Assembly (NCBI GenBank): GCA_002401865.1
Contig: NVUK01000001.1
Location: 1 to 49,859, forward strand
Source of the DNA: Candidatus Aerophobota bacterium
GTDB lineage: Bacteria > Chlamydiota > Chlamydiia > Chlamydiales > Simkaniaceae
Length of the DNA stretch: 49,859 nucleotides
Direction of reading: 5' to 3'
In this document: positions 36,132-43,156 of the stretch, in pieces
How positions within the stretch are numbered: the stretch's first letter is position 1
Layout of the letters: the number at the start of each line of letters is the position of its first letter
Notes under the pieces: model-generated
Database searches by the model: none
Told to the model about the DNA's origin: nothing
Seen by the model: the letters and a program-made list of their open reading frames with translations, nothing else
Made by a program: the position numbers and the translations under genes

Positions 36132-37043
36132 TTAGGTGCGCTTTTTACATCTTTTTTTTAGCAGTTTTTGCACAGTACTAATCTGTGTTAGCTCATCCGG
36201 GCTTTTTAAAGCGCATGTATTTCCTTTTTTGGCTATTGCACCTGTATCGATCAATCTTTTTACTATAAGGCACACCTGAGGGGTGTCGGGGTTCATTACA
36301 GCAAAATGTAGGGGAGTAAAGCCTTTGAACATGCCTGAGGCAATTTCAGCGTGTACATCGATTTCTTCTCGTGCGGTGAGAAGCTCGACCACTTTTGAGC
36401 TTGCTTGAAGCGCAGCAAAATGTAGAGGGGTGGCTCCTGCGTATTGAGATATATGTTGCCGGGCATTGATATCAATTGAAGGACTCGATAGTAAGGCTTG
36501 AACTATGTCGGCCGAGTTTTGCATAGCAGCAAAGTGTAGAGGCGTAGCTCCATCACATGTGGCTATATTGGGATTGAGCGTGGATATTTCTAAAAGGGCA
36601 GTGACAAGTGGTGTGGATTTTTTACATACAGCATAGAGCAAGGGGGTATACGTGTTTTTGTCCAATACATTGGGATCGAGCTGCGGATAAGAGCTTAAAG
36701 CAGTAATAGCTTCGCTATTATTTGTAAGCACGGCTAAGTGTAGAGCCGTCATGCGATCAAATCGGGTAGCATTGATATTGACGCCATTTTCGATTAAATA
36801 TTGAATTATAGGAGCAACATCTTTTTGCGCGCTTGTAATACATGCTAGGTGTAGTGGCCAGTGGCCATCTTTATCTTGGAGCTTTAGAAAGGAGGGTAAA
36901 CTTTTGGGAGAAATATTACGTATTTTGTCCATATCTCCGCGTAAAATAGCACGTAGAAATTGCGTATTACTTATTTCCTCAGAAAATCCACTTTGTGAGA
37001 AAAATAGCAAGCTAAGAGAAAAAATTACAGTGCGTATAAACAT
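36132..37043 (-). CDS. Secreted ankyrin-repeat protein
   Basis: A signal peptide (residues 1-21, ending SGFSEE) precedes about six ankyrin repeats of ~33 residues. The cores are clear: GHWPLHLACI (~60), MTALHLAVL (~98), YTPLLYAVC (~131), ATPLHFAAM (~166), ATPLHFAAL (~204) and FTPLHFAVM (~242). The C-terminus is Lys/Arg-rich. Ankyrin proteins mediate protein-protein contacts and are often host-directed in intracellular bacteria; with a Sec signal this one would reach at least the periplasm. The start overlaps the end of ybeY by 19 bases. The family is certain, but the target is unknown. Confidence 0.93.
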   Translation of the reverse strand: MFIRTVIFSLSLLFFSQSGFSEEISNTQFLRAILRGDMDKIRNISPKSLPSFLKLQDKDGHWPLHLACITSAQKDVAPIIQYLIENGVNINATRFDRMTALHLAVLTNNSEAITALSSYPQLDPNVLDKNTYTPLLYAVCKKSTPLVTALLEISTLNPNIATCDGATPLHFAAMQNSADIVQALLSSPSIDINARQHISQYAGATPLHFAALQASSKVVELLTAREEIDVHAEIASGMFKGFTPLHFAVMNPDTPQVCLIVKRLIDTGAIAKKGNTCALKSPDELTQISTVQKLLKKRCKKRT

Positions 37044-37489
37044 TTGTTGATTAAAGGTTTTTTTTCTAATAAGTGTGTAAAAAAAAGATCTTCCTGTGCG
37101 CGGATGATGCTTTGTTGTTGTTGCGTCATATCTTCATAGCCCAGCATGTGCAGAAGGCCATGTACTAGATAGCGGGCAATCTCTTTTTTGTAATATGTTT
37201 TGTGCTCTTGTGCCTGCTTTTTTGCAACACTTGGACAGATTACAATCTCTCCAAGAACAGCTTCTGAGCTTTCGGGAGTGTCTACGGGGAAAGTCATGCA
37301 GTCGGTGGGGGTCTTATCGTTAAAATACTGTCCATGTAAGAGAGCAGATTTTTCCTCATCGACAAAAGTGATGTCTAGAGATATAGCGCTAGGGCAATGC
37401 TTAGCGCAAAATAGAGAAGCTACGTTTTCCATTAAGGGGAGATCTACGGGGAAATCTTTTTGAAGGTTATAAGTATTAACGCTGAGCAT
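37025..37489 (-). CDS. ybeY: Endoribonuclease YbeY (rRNA maturation factor)
   Basis: YbeY takes part in 16S rRNA 3' maturation and ribosome quality control. The zinc motif normally reads H-G-x-L-H-x2-G-Y-D-H; here it is HGLLHMLGYED, with His110 and His114 kept and Asp120 in place of the third His. The upstream block ISLDITFVDEEKSALLHGQYFNDKTPTDCMTFP matches the family well. The length of 154 is normal. It follows the small basic protein gene by 14 bases. Asp can bind zinc, so activity is not excluded. Confidence 0.9.
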   Translation of the reverse strand: MLSVNTYNLQKDFPVDLPLMENVASLFCAKHCPSAISLDITFVDEEKSALLHGQYFNDKTPTDCMTFPVDTPESSEAVLGEIVICPSVAKKQAQEHKTYYKKEIARYLVHGLLHMLGYEDMTQQQQSIIRAQEDLFFTHLLEKKPLINKCLYAL

Positions 37490-37503
37490 TAACAGGGGAA
37501 GTG

Positions 37504-37659
37504 TTAATTAGAAGGTGTTTTGGGAAGGGCTGTAACTTTTTTATCGCCCTCTTTCCATTTGCCTAATTTTTTAAGCACATCGATTCTCTCAAAGCGCTTT
37601 AAAACGTTTCTTTTTGCCGCAGTTTTACCGGATTTTCCAAAGCTTGGATGTCTTGACAT
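37504..37659 (-). CDS. Chlamydiae/Verrucomicrobia small basic protein (51 aa)
   Basis: The ATG at 37659 follows an AAGGA Shine-Dalgarno and opens a 51-codon frame: MSRHPSFGKSGKTAAKRNV, then LKRFERIDVLKKLGKW and a GDKKVTALPKT ending. I recognise it as the small basic protein family shared by Chlamydiae and Verrucomicrobia. The charge is strongly positive, suggesting nucleic acid or ribosome binding, but no function is established. It sits between a second tiny basic gene and ybeY. Confidence 0.88.
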   Translation of the reverse strand: MSRHPSFGKSGKTAAKRNVLKRFERIDVLKKLGKWKEGDKKVTALPKTPSN

Positions 37660-37684
37660 ACGTTTCCTTTTTTAAATGTTGAAG

Positions 37685-37864
37685 TTATCTTGCGCCAGAT
37701 ATTTTAGGCACAAAGGTAGGATACGTAGTTTTGGCTACATATATGTTACCATGTTCTTTAAAACCTTTGGGTAGGTTATCCTTCTTTGGGCCAGTCTTGA
37801 TGGAGCCGATCTTTGGCTTCCTTGGGCAATGCTTCTTTCGATCCTTTTTACTAATACGAACCAT
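37685..37864 (-). CDS. Tiny Lys-rich protein upstream of the small basic protein gene (59 aa)
   Basis: The ATG at 37864 follows AGGAGA and opens a 59-codon frame: MVRISKKDRKKHCPRKPKI, then GSIKTGPKKDNLPKGFKEH and a less basic C-terminus ending ISGAR. A well-placed promoter and Shine-Dalgarno, and a stop 25 bases before the next start, support it as real. It is rich in Lys, Pro and Gly. From memory, chlamydial genomes have two very small genes at this position. Function unknown. Confidence 0.8.
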   Translation of the reverse strand: MVRISKKDRKKHCPRKPKIGSIKTGPKKDNLPKGFKEHGNIYVAKTTYPTFVPKISGAR

Positions 37865-37890
37865 AAAAATATCTCCTATCTATTGCGCTA

Positions 37891-37919
37891 AGTATAAAAA
37901 GGAAAAGGAAATAGTTCAA
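37891..37919 (-). promoter_or_regulatory. Predicted promoter of the small basic protein / ybeY operon
   Basis: TTGAAC (37914-37919) and TATACT (37891-37896) are separated by exactly 17 bases on the minus strand, 27 bases upstream of the first ATG. It is one of the best promoter matches in the window. Confidence 0.6.
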
Positions 37920-38012
37920 GGAGAATTTAGGGTAAACGAGAAAAAGGTTGGATAAGAGGTGAAATATCAAATTAAATTTTTAATAGGAGGGTAAAGAGAG
38001 TAAAAAAATAAT

Positions 38013-38040
38013 TTGATGTTTATTACTTTAAACGTATATT
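38013..38040 (+). promoter_or_regulatory. Predicted promoter of the 313-aa gene
   Basis: TTGATG (38013-38018) and TATATT (38035-38040) are spaced by 16 bases, 40 bases before the ATG. The region is very AT-rich, which lowers specificity. Confidence 0.45.
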
Positions 38041-38080
38041 ATCTCCAATCAAAATATATAAATTACAATAGGAGTAAAAG

Positions 38081-39022
38081 ATGAGCGCAAATGTAGTAGG
38101 TGTAGCAGGTTCTAAAATAGTGTTAATAGAATTACCTAATAACCCCTACATTCGTCGATGCGAGTTGTCTCAAAAAAGTGGCCATCAAACTTATATTGTA
38201 GAGTTAGTTCAGAAAGGTTGTTTTGATAATTTCATGTATGAAGCTTTTGATGAAGAGGTAGGAGCATTAGAAAAATTAGCTAAAAAAATAGAGACAGTTT
38301 TTGGTTCAGCTATAGCCTTTTGTTTGGCTGAGGATCAATCTGATTCAACGCTCGTTATGGAAACAAGAGAAGTGATGCAATTACTCTCAGCGGTTTATGG
38401 TGAAAGAATATTGATGATGGAGCTTGTTTCTAAAGGAGTGTTGGATGGAAGGTTTAAGCAAGAATCAATCTGTAGTATGCGAGCTCTATCTTTACTTAAG
38501 GAGTGTAGAGAAATAATATTGTCTGTTTGTAGTAACGTTGAAAAGCTGCCTGAGCTTAGAGATGATCCAGCTGTGAATCCGGAGGAGATACAAGAGCATT
38601 TGGCTAAGGCAAAAGAGCTAAGTAGAGAAAAAAAATATGCACAAGCACTTGCAGAGTATAGGCATGGGTTAGTGCGTACTGAAGGAGTGGGAGCAAAACA
38701 ATACGGGGAAATGATACAGGCTACGTTTGTTCCAATGAAGGACTACCCTAATTTGCTCGTTGCTTATCTTAATCTTATCATGTACTTCTTCCAAGAAGGG
38801 AATTCGGCAAGCGCTATGGACGCTATTAAAGCAGTCCAAGGACTTGAGGCGTCACTGTTTCAAAGCTCAGTAAAGATTCCAGGTCAAATACTGTTTCTTT
38901 TTAAAGACTTAAGTCTAGTATTTGATGAACTTGAAGCATTAGAAAGTAGACCACACAATGTTCAATTAAAACTTGATTCTGTGCAAGCAGACGTAGAACA
39001 AGAAGAAGTATCTACATCATAA
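38081..39022 (+). CDS. Hypothetical helical protein, possible TPR-like (313 aa)
   Basis: Unrecognised. AGGAG lies six bases before the ATG. No signal peptide or membrane segment is seen. Residues ~170-200 (EIQEHLAKAKELSREKKYAQALAEYRHGL) look like one tetratricopeptide-type helical pair, and the region ~225-260 could be another. The C-terminus is acidic and Gln/Ser/Thr-rich (VEQEEVSTS). The gene stands alone, with its own promoter and terminator, between two minus-strand blocks. It may be a chaperone-like or effector protein, but there is no direct evidence. Confidence 0.7.
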   Translation: MSANVVGVAGSKIVLIELPNNPYIRRCELSQKSGHQTYIVELVQKGCFDNFMYEAFDEEVGALEKLAKKIETVFGSAIAFCLAEDQSDSTLVMETREVMQLLSAVYGERILMMELVSKGVLDGRFKQESICSMRALSLLKECREIILSVCSNVEKLPELRDDPAVNPEEIQEHLAKAKELSREKKYAQALAEYRHGLVRTEGVGAKQYGEMIQATFVPMKDYPNLLVAYLNLIMYFFQEGNSASAMDAIKAVQGLEASLFQSSVKIPGQILFLFKDLSLVFDELEALESRPHNVQLKLDSVQADVEQEEVSTS

Positions 39023-39031
39023 GCAGAGAGT

Positions 39032-39059
39032 AACCCTTTTAATAATTAGGAGGGTTTTG
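39032..39059 (+). terminator. Terminator-like hairpin after the 313-aa gene
   Basis: AACCCT (39032-39037) pairs with AGGGTT (39051-39056), followed by TTTG. The stem is short and the T-run is interrupted, so it is a weak candidate. Confidence 0.4.
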
Positions 39060-39062
39060 TTG

Positions 39063-39530
39063 TTATTGGAGCTGGATAGCGCACCCTTTTTCTAGGTAGT
39101 AGCTGTACCGTTTTTTTGCAAAAGAGGCTTTTTCAGCTGTTGAGCTATCATCGAATTCGTAAATGGTCGTGACTGATTCTAAATCAATAGGGGAAGGCTC
39201 CAGGTTGAAAGCTGCGTGGGTTTCCCTCTTGGGCGCAGTTTGTCCAAGGTATAGAAGATTATCACAGTTTTCTAAATCTTTAGTGTGGGGTAAAAAGTCA
39301 TTTTTTGAGTAGGACCAGAGTAGTAGACTAGTATAGTCCAGTGCTACAGGGTTTTTTGAAAAGAAAAGCAGAGCTTGTCCTTTGGTGAAATAGTGGTGTG
39401 CAATTTCAAAAATCTTTACCTGCTTCTCACGTGCATTAGCTACTTTGAAGAAGGTGACATAAATTTTTTTGCTATTGGCTTTTTTCACTCTTGGGCTCAT
39501 CTGGCTGGTTCTTGGGGTCATACATACCAC
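39063..39530 (-). CDS. DNA polymerase III chi subunit-like (HolC) protein
   Basis: The segment KKIYVTFFKVANAREKQVKIFEIAHHYFTKGQALLFF, followed by LLLWSYSKNDFLPH, matches the HolC pattern of a strand, a helix, and the W-x-x-x-x-x-FLPH signature. Chi links SSB to the clamp loader. The open frame starts at GTG 39530, deep inside the upstream DUF502 gene; better starts are ATG 39500 or GTG 39488, since the family core begins soon after. None has a good Shine-Dalgarno. The length is near the ~147 of E. coli HolC. The assignment rests on weak similarity by eye. Confidence 0.65.
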   Translation of the reverse strand: MVCMTPRTSQMSPRVKKANSKKIYVTFFKVANAREKQVKIFEIAHHYFTKGQALLFFSKNPVALDYTSLLLWSYSKNDFLPHTKDLENCDNLLYLGQTAPKRETHAAFNLEPSPIDLESVTTIYEFDDSSTAEKASFAKKRYSYYLEKGCAIQLQ

Positions 39531-40152
39531 AAGAGAGCAAAAATTTAAACAAGTCTTCAGTGGAAATATCTACAGTTTTAATATCTTCTTCACTATAGAG
39601 CATTAAAAAACCTGAAATAGGGTGAGGGGAGGTGGGAACAAATATGGAGTAAAATTTTTTTTTATCTTTGGTTTTACTGTTCAAACTGTTTTGTAAAATT
39701 TCAGGAGCTTCATCTGTCATTAGCCCCATAGCATACGTTTTATCATGGGGAAAAGGAACTAAGACACGCTCTTTAAAAATATTTTTGTTGTCTCCAGCAA
39801 AAACATTAGTCGTCACATCTCTTGTTATTTTATAAATGGTTTTAACAATCGGAATACGTTTAACAATTTTTTCAGAGAGCCTTAATACTAAAGAAAAAAG
39901 GTAGCGCCGTCCTACAATACCCACGATAAAAGTGAGGAATAAAAAAGAGATTACAATAGCTATTTGGCTAAAAAATACAAGCAAGTGACGGTGTTGCGAG
40001 AAAAAATTGGCATTTCTTTCAAAAACGAGATCTTCAAAAATAGAGAGAAAAGGTGCGGTGAGGAGATCGACAAAAAAGTGCACAATAAAGATAGTGATAG
40101 CAATAGGAAGGATTGTAGCAAGGCCTGCTAAAAATATCCGTTTCATTTTCAT
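39472..40152 (-). CDS. DUF502-family membrane protein (second copy)
   Basis: The layout is that of DUF502: an N-terminal helix (residues 4-26, FLAGLATILPIAITIFIVHFF), a second helix near 60-82, then a soluble domain with VKRIPIVKTIYKITRDV and the MGLMTDEAP and FVPTSPHPISGFLMLY blocks. It is paralogous to the gene immediately upstream and overlaps it at an ATGA junction. No biochemical function is known for the family. The C-terminus is polar and Lys/Glu/Ser-rich and overlaps the HolC-like gene. Confidence 0.9.
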   Translation of the reverse strand: MKMKRIFLAGLATILPIAITIFIVHFFVDLLTAPFLSIFEDLVFERNANFFSQHRHLLVFFSQIAIVISFLFLTFIVGIVGRRYLFSLVLRLSEKIVKRIPIVKTIYKITRDVTTNVFAGDNKNIFKERVLVPFPHDKTYAMGLMTDEAPEILQNSLNSKTKDKKKFYSIFVPTSPHPISGFLMLYSEEDIKTVDISTEDLFKFLLSCGMYDPKNQPDEPKSEKSQ

Positions 40153-40799
40153 ACTGCATCTACACGCGGGTTTTCAGGAGTAATCACTCCGCAAGAGACA
40201 ATATATTTAATCGCTTGCTCAGGTTTTAAATCTAAATGGATTAGATCACTCTTTTTATACATCATTAAAAAGCCTGTAGTAGGGTTGGGTGTTGTAGGTA
40301 CCAATACCGAAACCATAGGTTCATTAATTTTTTCATTACAAATAGCGGGGGCATCTCTAGAAACAAGGCCTATGACATAAGAGCCTTCTTTAGGAAACGG
40401 GACCATCACCACTTGTTTAAACGCAGATTTGTCCGTAACAAAAATGGTTTTAATGATCTCTTGCGTTGTTTTATAAACTTTATTGATCAGGGGGATTTTG
40501 TGTAAAATTTTATCACTGGTACTTAGCAGTAATTTGAAGAAAAACCAACGGGCAATCAAGCCTAAAAAAATAGTAAAGACAAAAAGACAAATTAAAATCA
40601 AAAATTGGCTGCCATATAGAACTAGTTGCTCTCGGCTTAACAATAAAAAGCCTTTGTTAATCACATGAAAATTATGCAAATATTCAGAGACAATCCCTAT
40701 GAAAGGTTTGGTCAAAAAGTTGACTACAAAAACAACCAAAGCAATGGTAACTGCCAAGGGAAGCAGTATAACTAGACCGGTGATAAAATACTTTTTCAT
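40149..40799 (-). CDS. DUF502-family membrane protein (first copy)
   Basis: The 216-residue protein has helices at about 4-27 and 60-82. The conserved DUF502 segments follow: LHKIPLINKVYKTTQEI, VGLVSRDAP-like, and VPTTPNPTTGFLMMY. The second copy follows with a 4-bp overlap, so the two are an operonic tandem duplication that has diverged well beyond recent events. They may form a heteromer (inference). Location is the inner membrane. Confidence 0.9.
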   Translation of the reverse strand: MKKYFITGLVILLPLAVTIALVVFVVNFLTKPFIGIVSEYLHNFHVINKGFLLLSREQLVLYGSQFLILICLFVFTIFLGLIARWFFFKLLLSTSDKILHKIPLINKVYKTTQEIIKTIFVTDKSAFKQVVMVPFPKEGSYVIGLVSRDAPAICNEKINEPMVSVLVPTTPNPTTGFLMMYKKSDLIHLDLKPEQAIKYIVSCGVITPENPRVDAV

Positions 40800-40875
40800 A
40801 TGCCTATTCGATGAGTACAGTAAAGGTAAATCCTAGGCGATTGTTAATTCATTGTCTAGATACTTTTTTAGAGTG

Positions 40876-42786
40876 CTAATTTTTTCTTTTAGGAGGGGAT
40901 AGTTGCCACTTAGTAGAAAGCGTTTTTAGATCGATTTTAATCATGGTTAAAGATCCCTGCATACCTACTTGAAAAGTTTGCTTCGTGCGACTTCCAATCA
41001 AAAGATTTTTTTCTGGATTGAAGCGGTAATGATCTTTTAAATCTCTTACTTCAATAAAATAGTCAAAGTTTAAAGGAGAAATGTTTGCAAGCATACCTTT
41101 AGATTTGATTTTAGTTATGGTGGCCGCGTAGCGCTTTTTCCCCTCAAGGGACCATTTTTCTAGCAGTCTGAGCTTTTTCCACATTAAAGTGAGTTGCTCT
41201 GCTTTAAAAGAGTTACGCTCTGTTTTAGAGAGATGAGCCGCTATGGTATCCAGCGCTTCTGTTGAGTAATAATCTACTTTTTCAAATAGTTGTCTGTGAA
41301 TAACCAGATCGCTATATCTTCTAATGGGAGACGTGAAATGACAATAGTGATCAAGAAATAGAGAAAAATGCCCCAGGTTTTTCGCCGTATATTTAGCTAG
41401 TTTTAAGCAACGTATATAAGCCGTGGTGACCATTTGCTCAAAAGGGGTGTTTTTACTCATGGCAAAAACTTTTTCTAAATCATGCTCATTAGGATTTAAA
41501 GGTACTTTGACACCCAAAGATTGTGCAAAGCGGAAAAATTCTTTAAGATTTTCAGGATCTGGATGCTCGTGTGATCTAAAAATTCCTTGACCATACTTTT
41601 TGTCTACAGTTTCAGCTATCACTTCATTGGCTTGTAACATAAATTCTTCTACAAGCTGGTGAGTGATGTCATAATGGACTACTTCATAACCTGTAGGCTC
41701 TCCTTTTTCATCTACATGAAAAACTAAATCATCCAGTTCAATCTCTAGGCAGCCACGTTCCTGCTTTCTCTTCTTTAAAAGTTTTGCAAGAGCTACAAAT
41801 TGGCCAAGTAAAGGACTTAGATCAGACTCTGTTTCACCATTTATGATAGAAAGAGCGTTTTTGTAAGTAAGCCTTTTTTTACTTCGGATAACTCCGCGAG
41901 TAATCTTATGTTTTGTTCGCTTTCCTGTGGGGTCAAAGCTCATCATTACAGAGACAGTTAACCTTTCCACTCCCTCTTTTAAAGAGCAAAGCTCATTAGA
42001 AAGGGCCTTGGGAAGCATCGGTAAAACAGAACCTATGAGATAGGTCGAATTACCCCGTTTTTTAGCTTCAGTATCCAGATTTGATCCCGGCTTTACATAG
42101 TGAGAAACGTCAGCAATATGTACATTTAAATGAAAATTGCCCTCTTTATCCACGTCGAGAGAAAGTGCATCGTCATAATCCTGAGCAGTGTCAGGATCAA
42201 TGGTTACAACTAAATCTTGAGTGAAGTCAGTTCGTCCTACACACTCTTCTTTAAGCACATCTGTTGAAAATTGCTTTACTTCCTCGAGTACTTCTGGTGG
42301 GAAATCTGTAGGAATTTGCAACTCTAGTGCTGCGAATAAGTTGTCATCAAGAGCTACATCAATATTGCCAATAGCTTGTATCAATTCTGCATGGATCGGA
42401 TCAGCAGGCTCTCCCCACTTTTCTATCTTGATCTCTAAACGATCCCCAGGTCTTAAAGCTTCTACTTCTTTTGTTTTTTCCAGATAAACTGTTTTTTTTC
42501 TCCCTAAAGAAGGTAAAAAACACATTAACTCTCCAGGGTTATCCACAAAGACGCAAACAGCCATGTAGCTTTGCTTTTTTCTAGAGATAACTTTAACGAT
42601 TTTCCCTTCAGGGCCCTTGTTTTTCTTGCGAATAGGAGAAACCTCCACTTCAACAAGATCACCATCGAGAGCATTCATTGTTTTGGTGGCAGGAATGAAA
42701 ACATCTTCATTGAGAATAGCCTCTTTTGGAGGAACAAAACCGAACCCCAAGCGGTGTAAAGAAAAAAGACCTGTAACGATTAGCAA
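40876..42786 (-). CDS. rnr: RNase R / RNase II-family 3'-5' exoribonuclease with abnormal 5' end
   Basis: The RNB catalytic domain is complete, with the metal-binding DPDTAQDYDDALSLD near residue 198-212 and SPIRRYSDLVIHRQL near 510-524. A C-terminal S1 domain follows, and the N-terminus begins directly in a cold-shock domain (SLHRLGFGFVPP). At 636 residues it lacks the N-terminal helix-turn-helix of E. coli RNase R (813). The frame opens after a TAA, with TTG at 42786 as the only plausible near-canonical start; the next ATG would delete most of the first cold-shock domain. A well-spaced Shine-Dalgarno/ATG at 42822 is in the same frame but blocked by three stops. Confidence 0.9.
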   Translation of the reverse strand: MLIVTGLFSLHRLGFGFVPPKEAILNEDVFIPATKTMNALDGDLVEVEVSPIRKKNKGPEGKIVKVISRKKQSYMAVCVFVDNPGELMCFLPSLGRKKTVYLEKTKEVEALRPGDRLEIKIEKWGEPADPIHAELIQAIGNIDVALDDNLFAALELQIPTDFPPEVLEEVKQFSTDVLKEECVGRTDFTQDLVVTIDPDTAQDYDDALSLDVDKEGNFHLNVHIADVSHYVKPGSNLDTEAKKRGNSTYLIGSVLPMLPKALSNELCSLKEGVERLTVSVMMSFDPTGKRTKHKITRGVIRSKKRLTYKNALSIINGETESDLSPLLGQFVALAKLLKKRKQERGCLEIELDDLVFHVDEKGEPTGYEVVHYDITHQLVEEFMLQANEVIAETVDKKYGQGIFRSHEHPDPENLKEFFRFAQSLGVKVPLNPNEHDLEKVFAMSKNTPFEQMVTTAYIRCLKLAKYTAKNLGHFSLFLDHYCHFTSPIRRYSDLVIHRQLFEKVDYYSTEALDTIAAHLSKTERNSFKAEQLTLMWKKLRLLEKWSLEGKKRYAATITKIKSKGMLANISPLNFDYFIEVRDLKDHYRFNPEKNLLIGSRTKQTFQVGMQGSLTMIKIDLKTLSTKWQLSPPKRKN

Positions 42787-42820
42787 AATTTAAGAATTTT
42801 AAAATTAAAGTGTTGGCTTC

Positions 42821-42840
42821 ATTCTACTCCTTAGTAGAAT
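42821..42840 (-). promoter_or_regulatory. Perfect hairpin presenting a Shine-Dalgarno loop upstream of rnr
   Basis: On the minus strand ATTCTACT and AGTAGAAT form a perfect 8-bp stem around an AAGG loop. The ATG at 42822 begins with the last two bases of the stem. It may control translation initiation of rnr or a five-codon leader. Confidence 0.5.
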
Positions 42841-42848
42841 AAATAACT

Positions 42849-42880
42849 AACAAAAAAAGCAAAGCCAGAAGCTTTGCTTT
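42849..42880 (-). terminator. Rho-independent terminator after the small lipoprotein gene
   Basis: On the minus strand AAAGCAAAGC and GCTTTGCTTT form a perfect 10-bp stem (42856-42880) around a 5-base loop, followed by a T-run. It lies 14 bases after the lipoprotein stop and is the clearest terminator in the window. Confidence 0.85.
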
Positions 42881-42894
42881 CATCTATTTATGGC

Positions 42895-43026
42895 TTACTC
42901 GCCTGAGCAGTCCTGACCATCTTCATGGTGTTGGTGTTGCTCTTGATGATTTGGTGCCTGTTGGCATGATGTAGCAATAGCTCCAAAACAAACAAATGCT
43001 GCAAGTATGAAATATTTCATATTCAT
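42895..43026 (-). CDS. Tiny His-rich predicted lipoprotein (43 aa)
   Basis: The ATG at 43026 has GGAGG six bases upstream and opens a 43-codon frame. A hydrophobic signal (MNMKYFILAAFVCFGAIA) leads to a plausible lipobox A-T-S-C, with Cys21 as the lipidated residue. The mature ~23 residues are rich in His and Gln (NHQEQHQHHEDGQDCSGE), with one more Cys. The promoter, Shine-Dalgarno and terminator are all present, so it is a monocistronic gene. A metal-binding or envelope-stress role is a guess from composition. Confidence 0.8.
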   Translation of the reverse strand: MNMKYFILAAFVCFGAIATSCQQAPNHQEQHQHHEDGQDCSGE

Positions 43027-43064
43027 ATTATCCCTCCAAAGTATTAAAAAAGACCTATATCTTA

Positions 43065-43093
43065 TTTGTAGTTTTAAAATAAGCGATTGTCAA
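43065..43093 (-). promoter_or_regulatory. Predicted promoter of the small lipoprotein gene
   Basis: A perfect -35 TTGACA (43088-43093) is followed after 17 bases by TACAAA (43065-43070) on the minus strand, 38 bases before the ATG. Confidence 0.65.
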
Positions 43094-43156
43094 TAGATAA
43101 TTAATTTGATTGTTTTTTATAAAAACGTAATTCGCTCTATATCTTGTGGTTAAGAC

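Noticed and set aside
37731-37955. 74-residue plus-strand open frame
   Set aside because: It is antisense to the 59-residue basic gene and its promoter, which have much better start signals.
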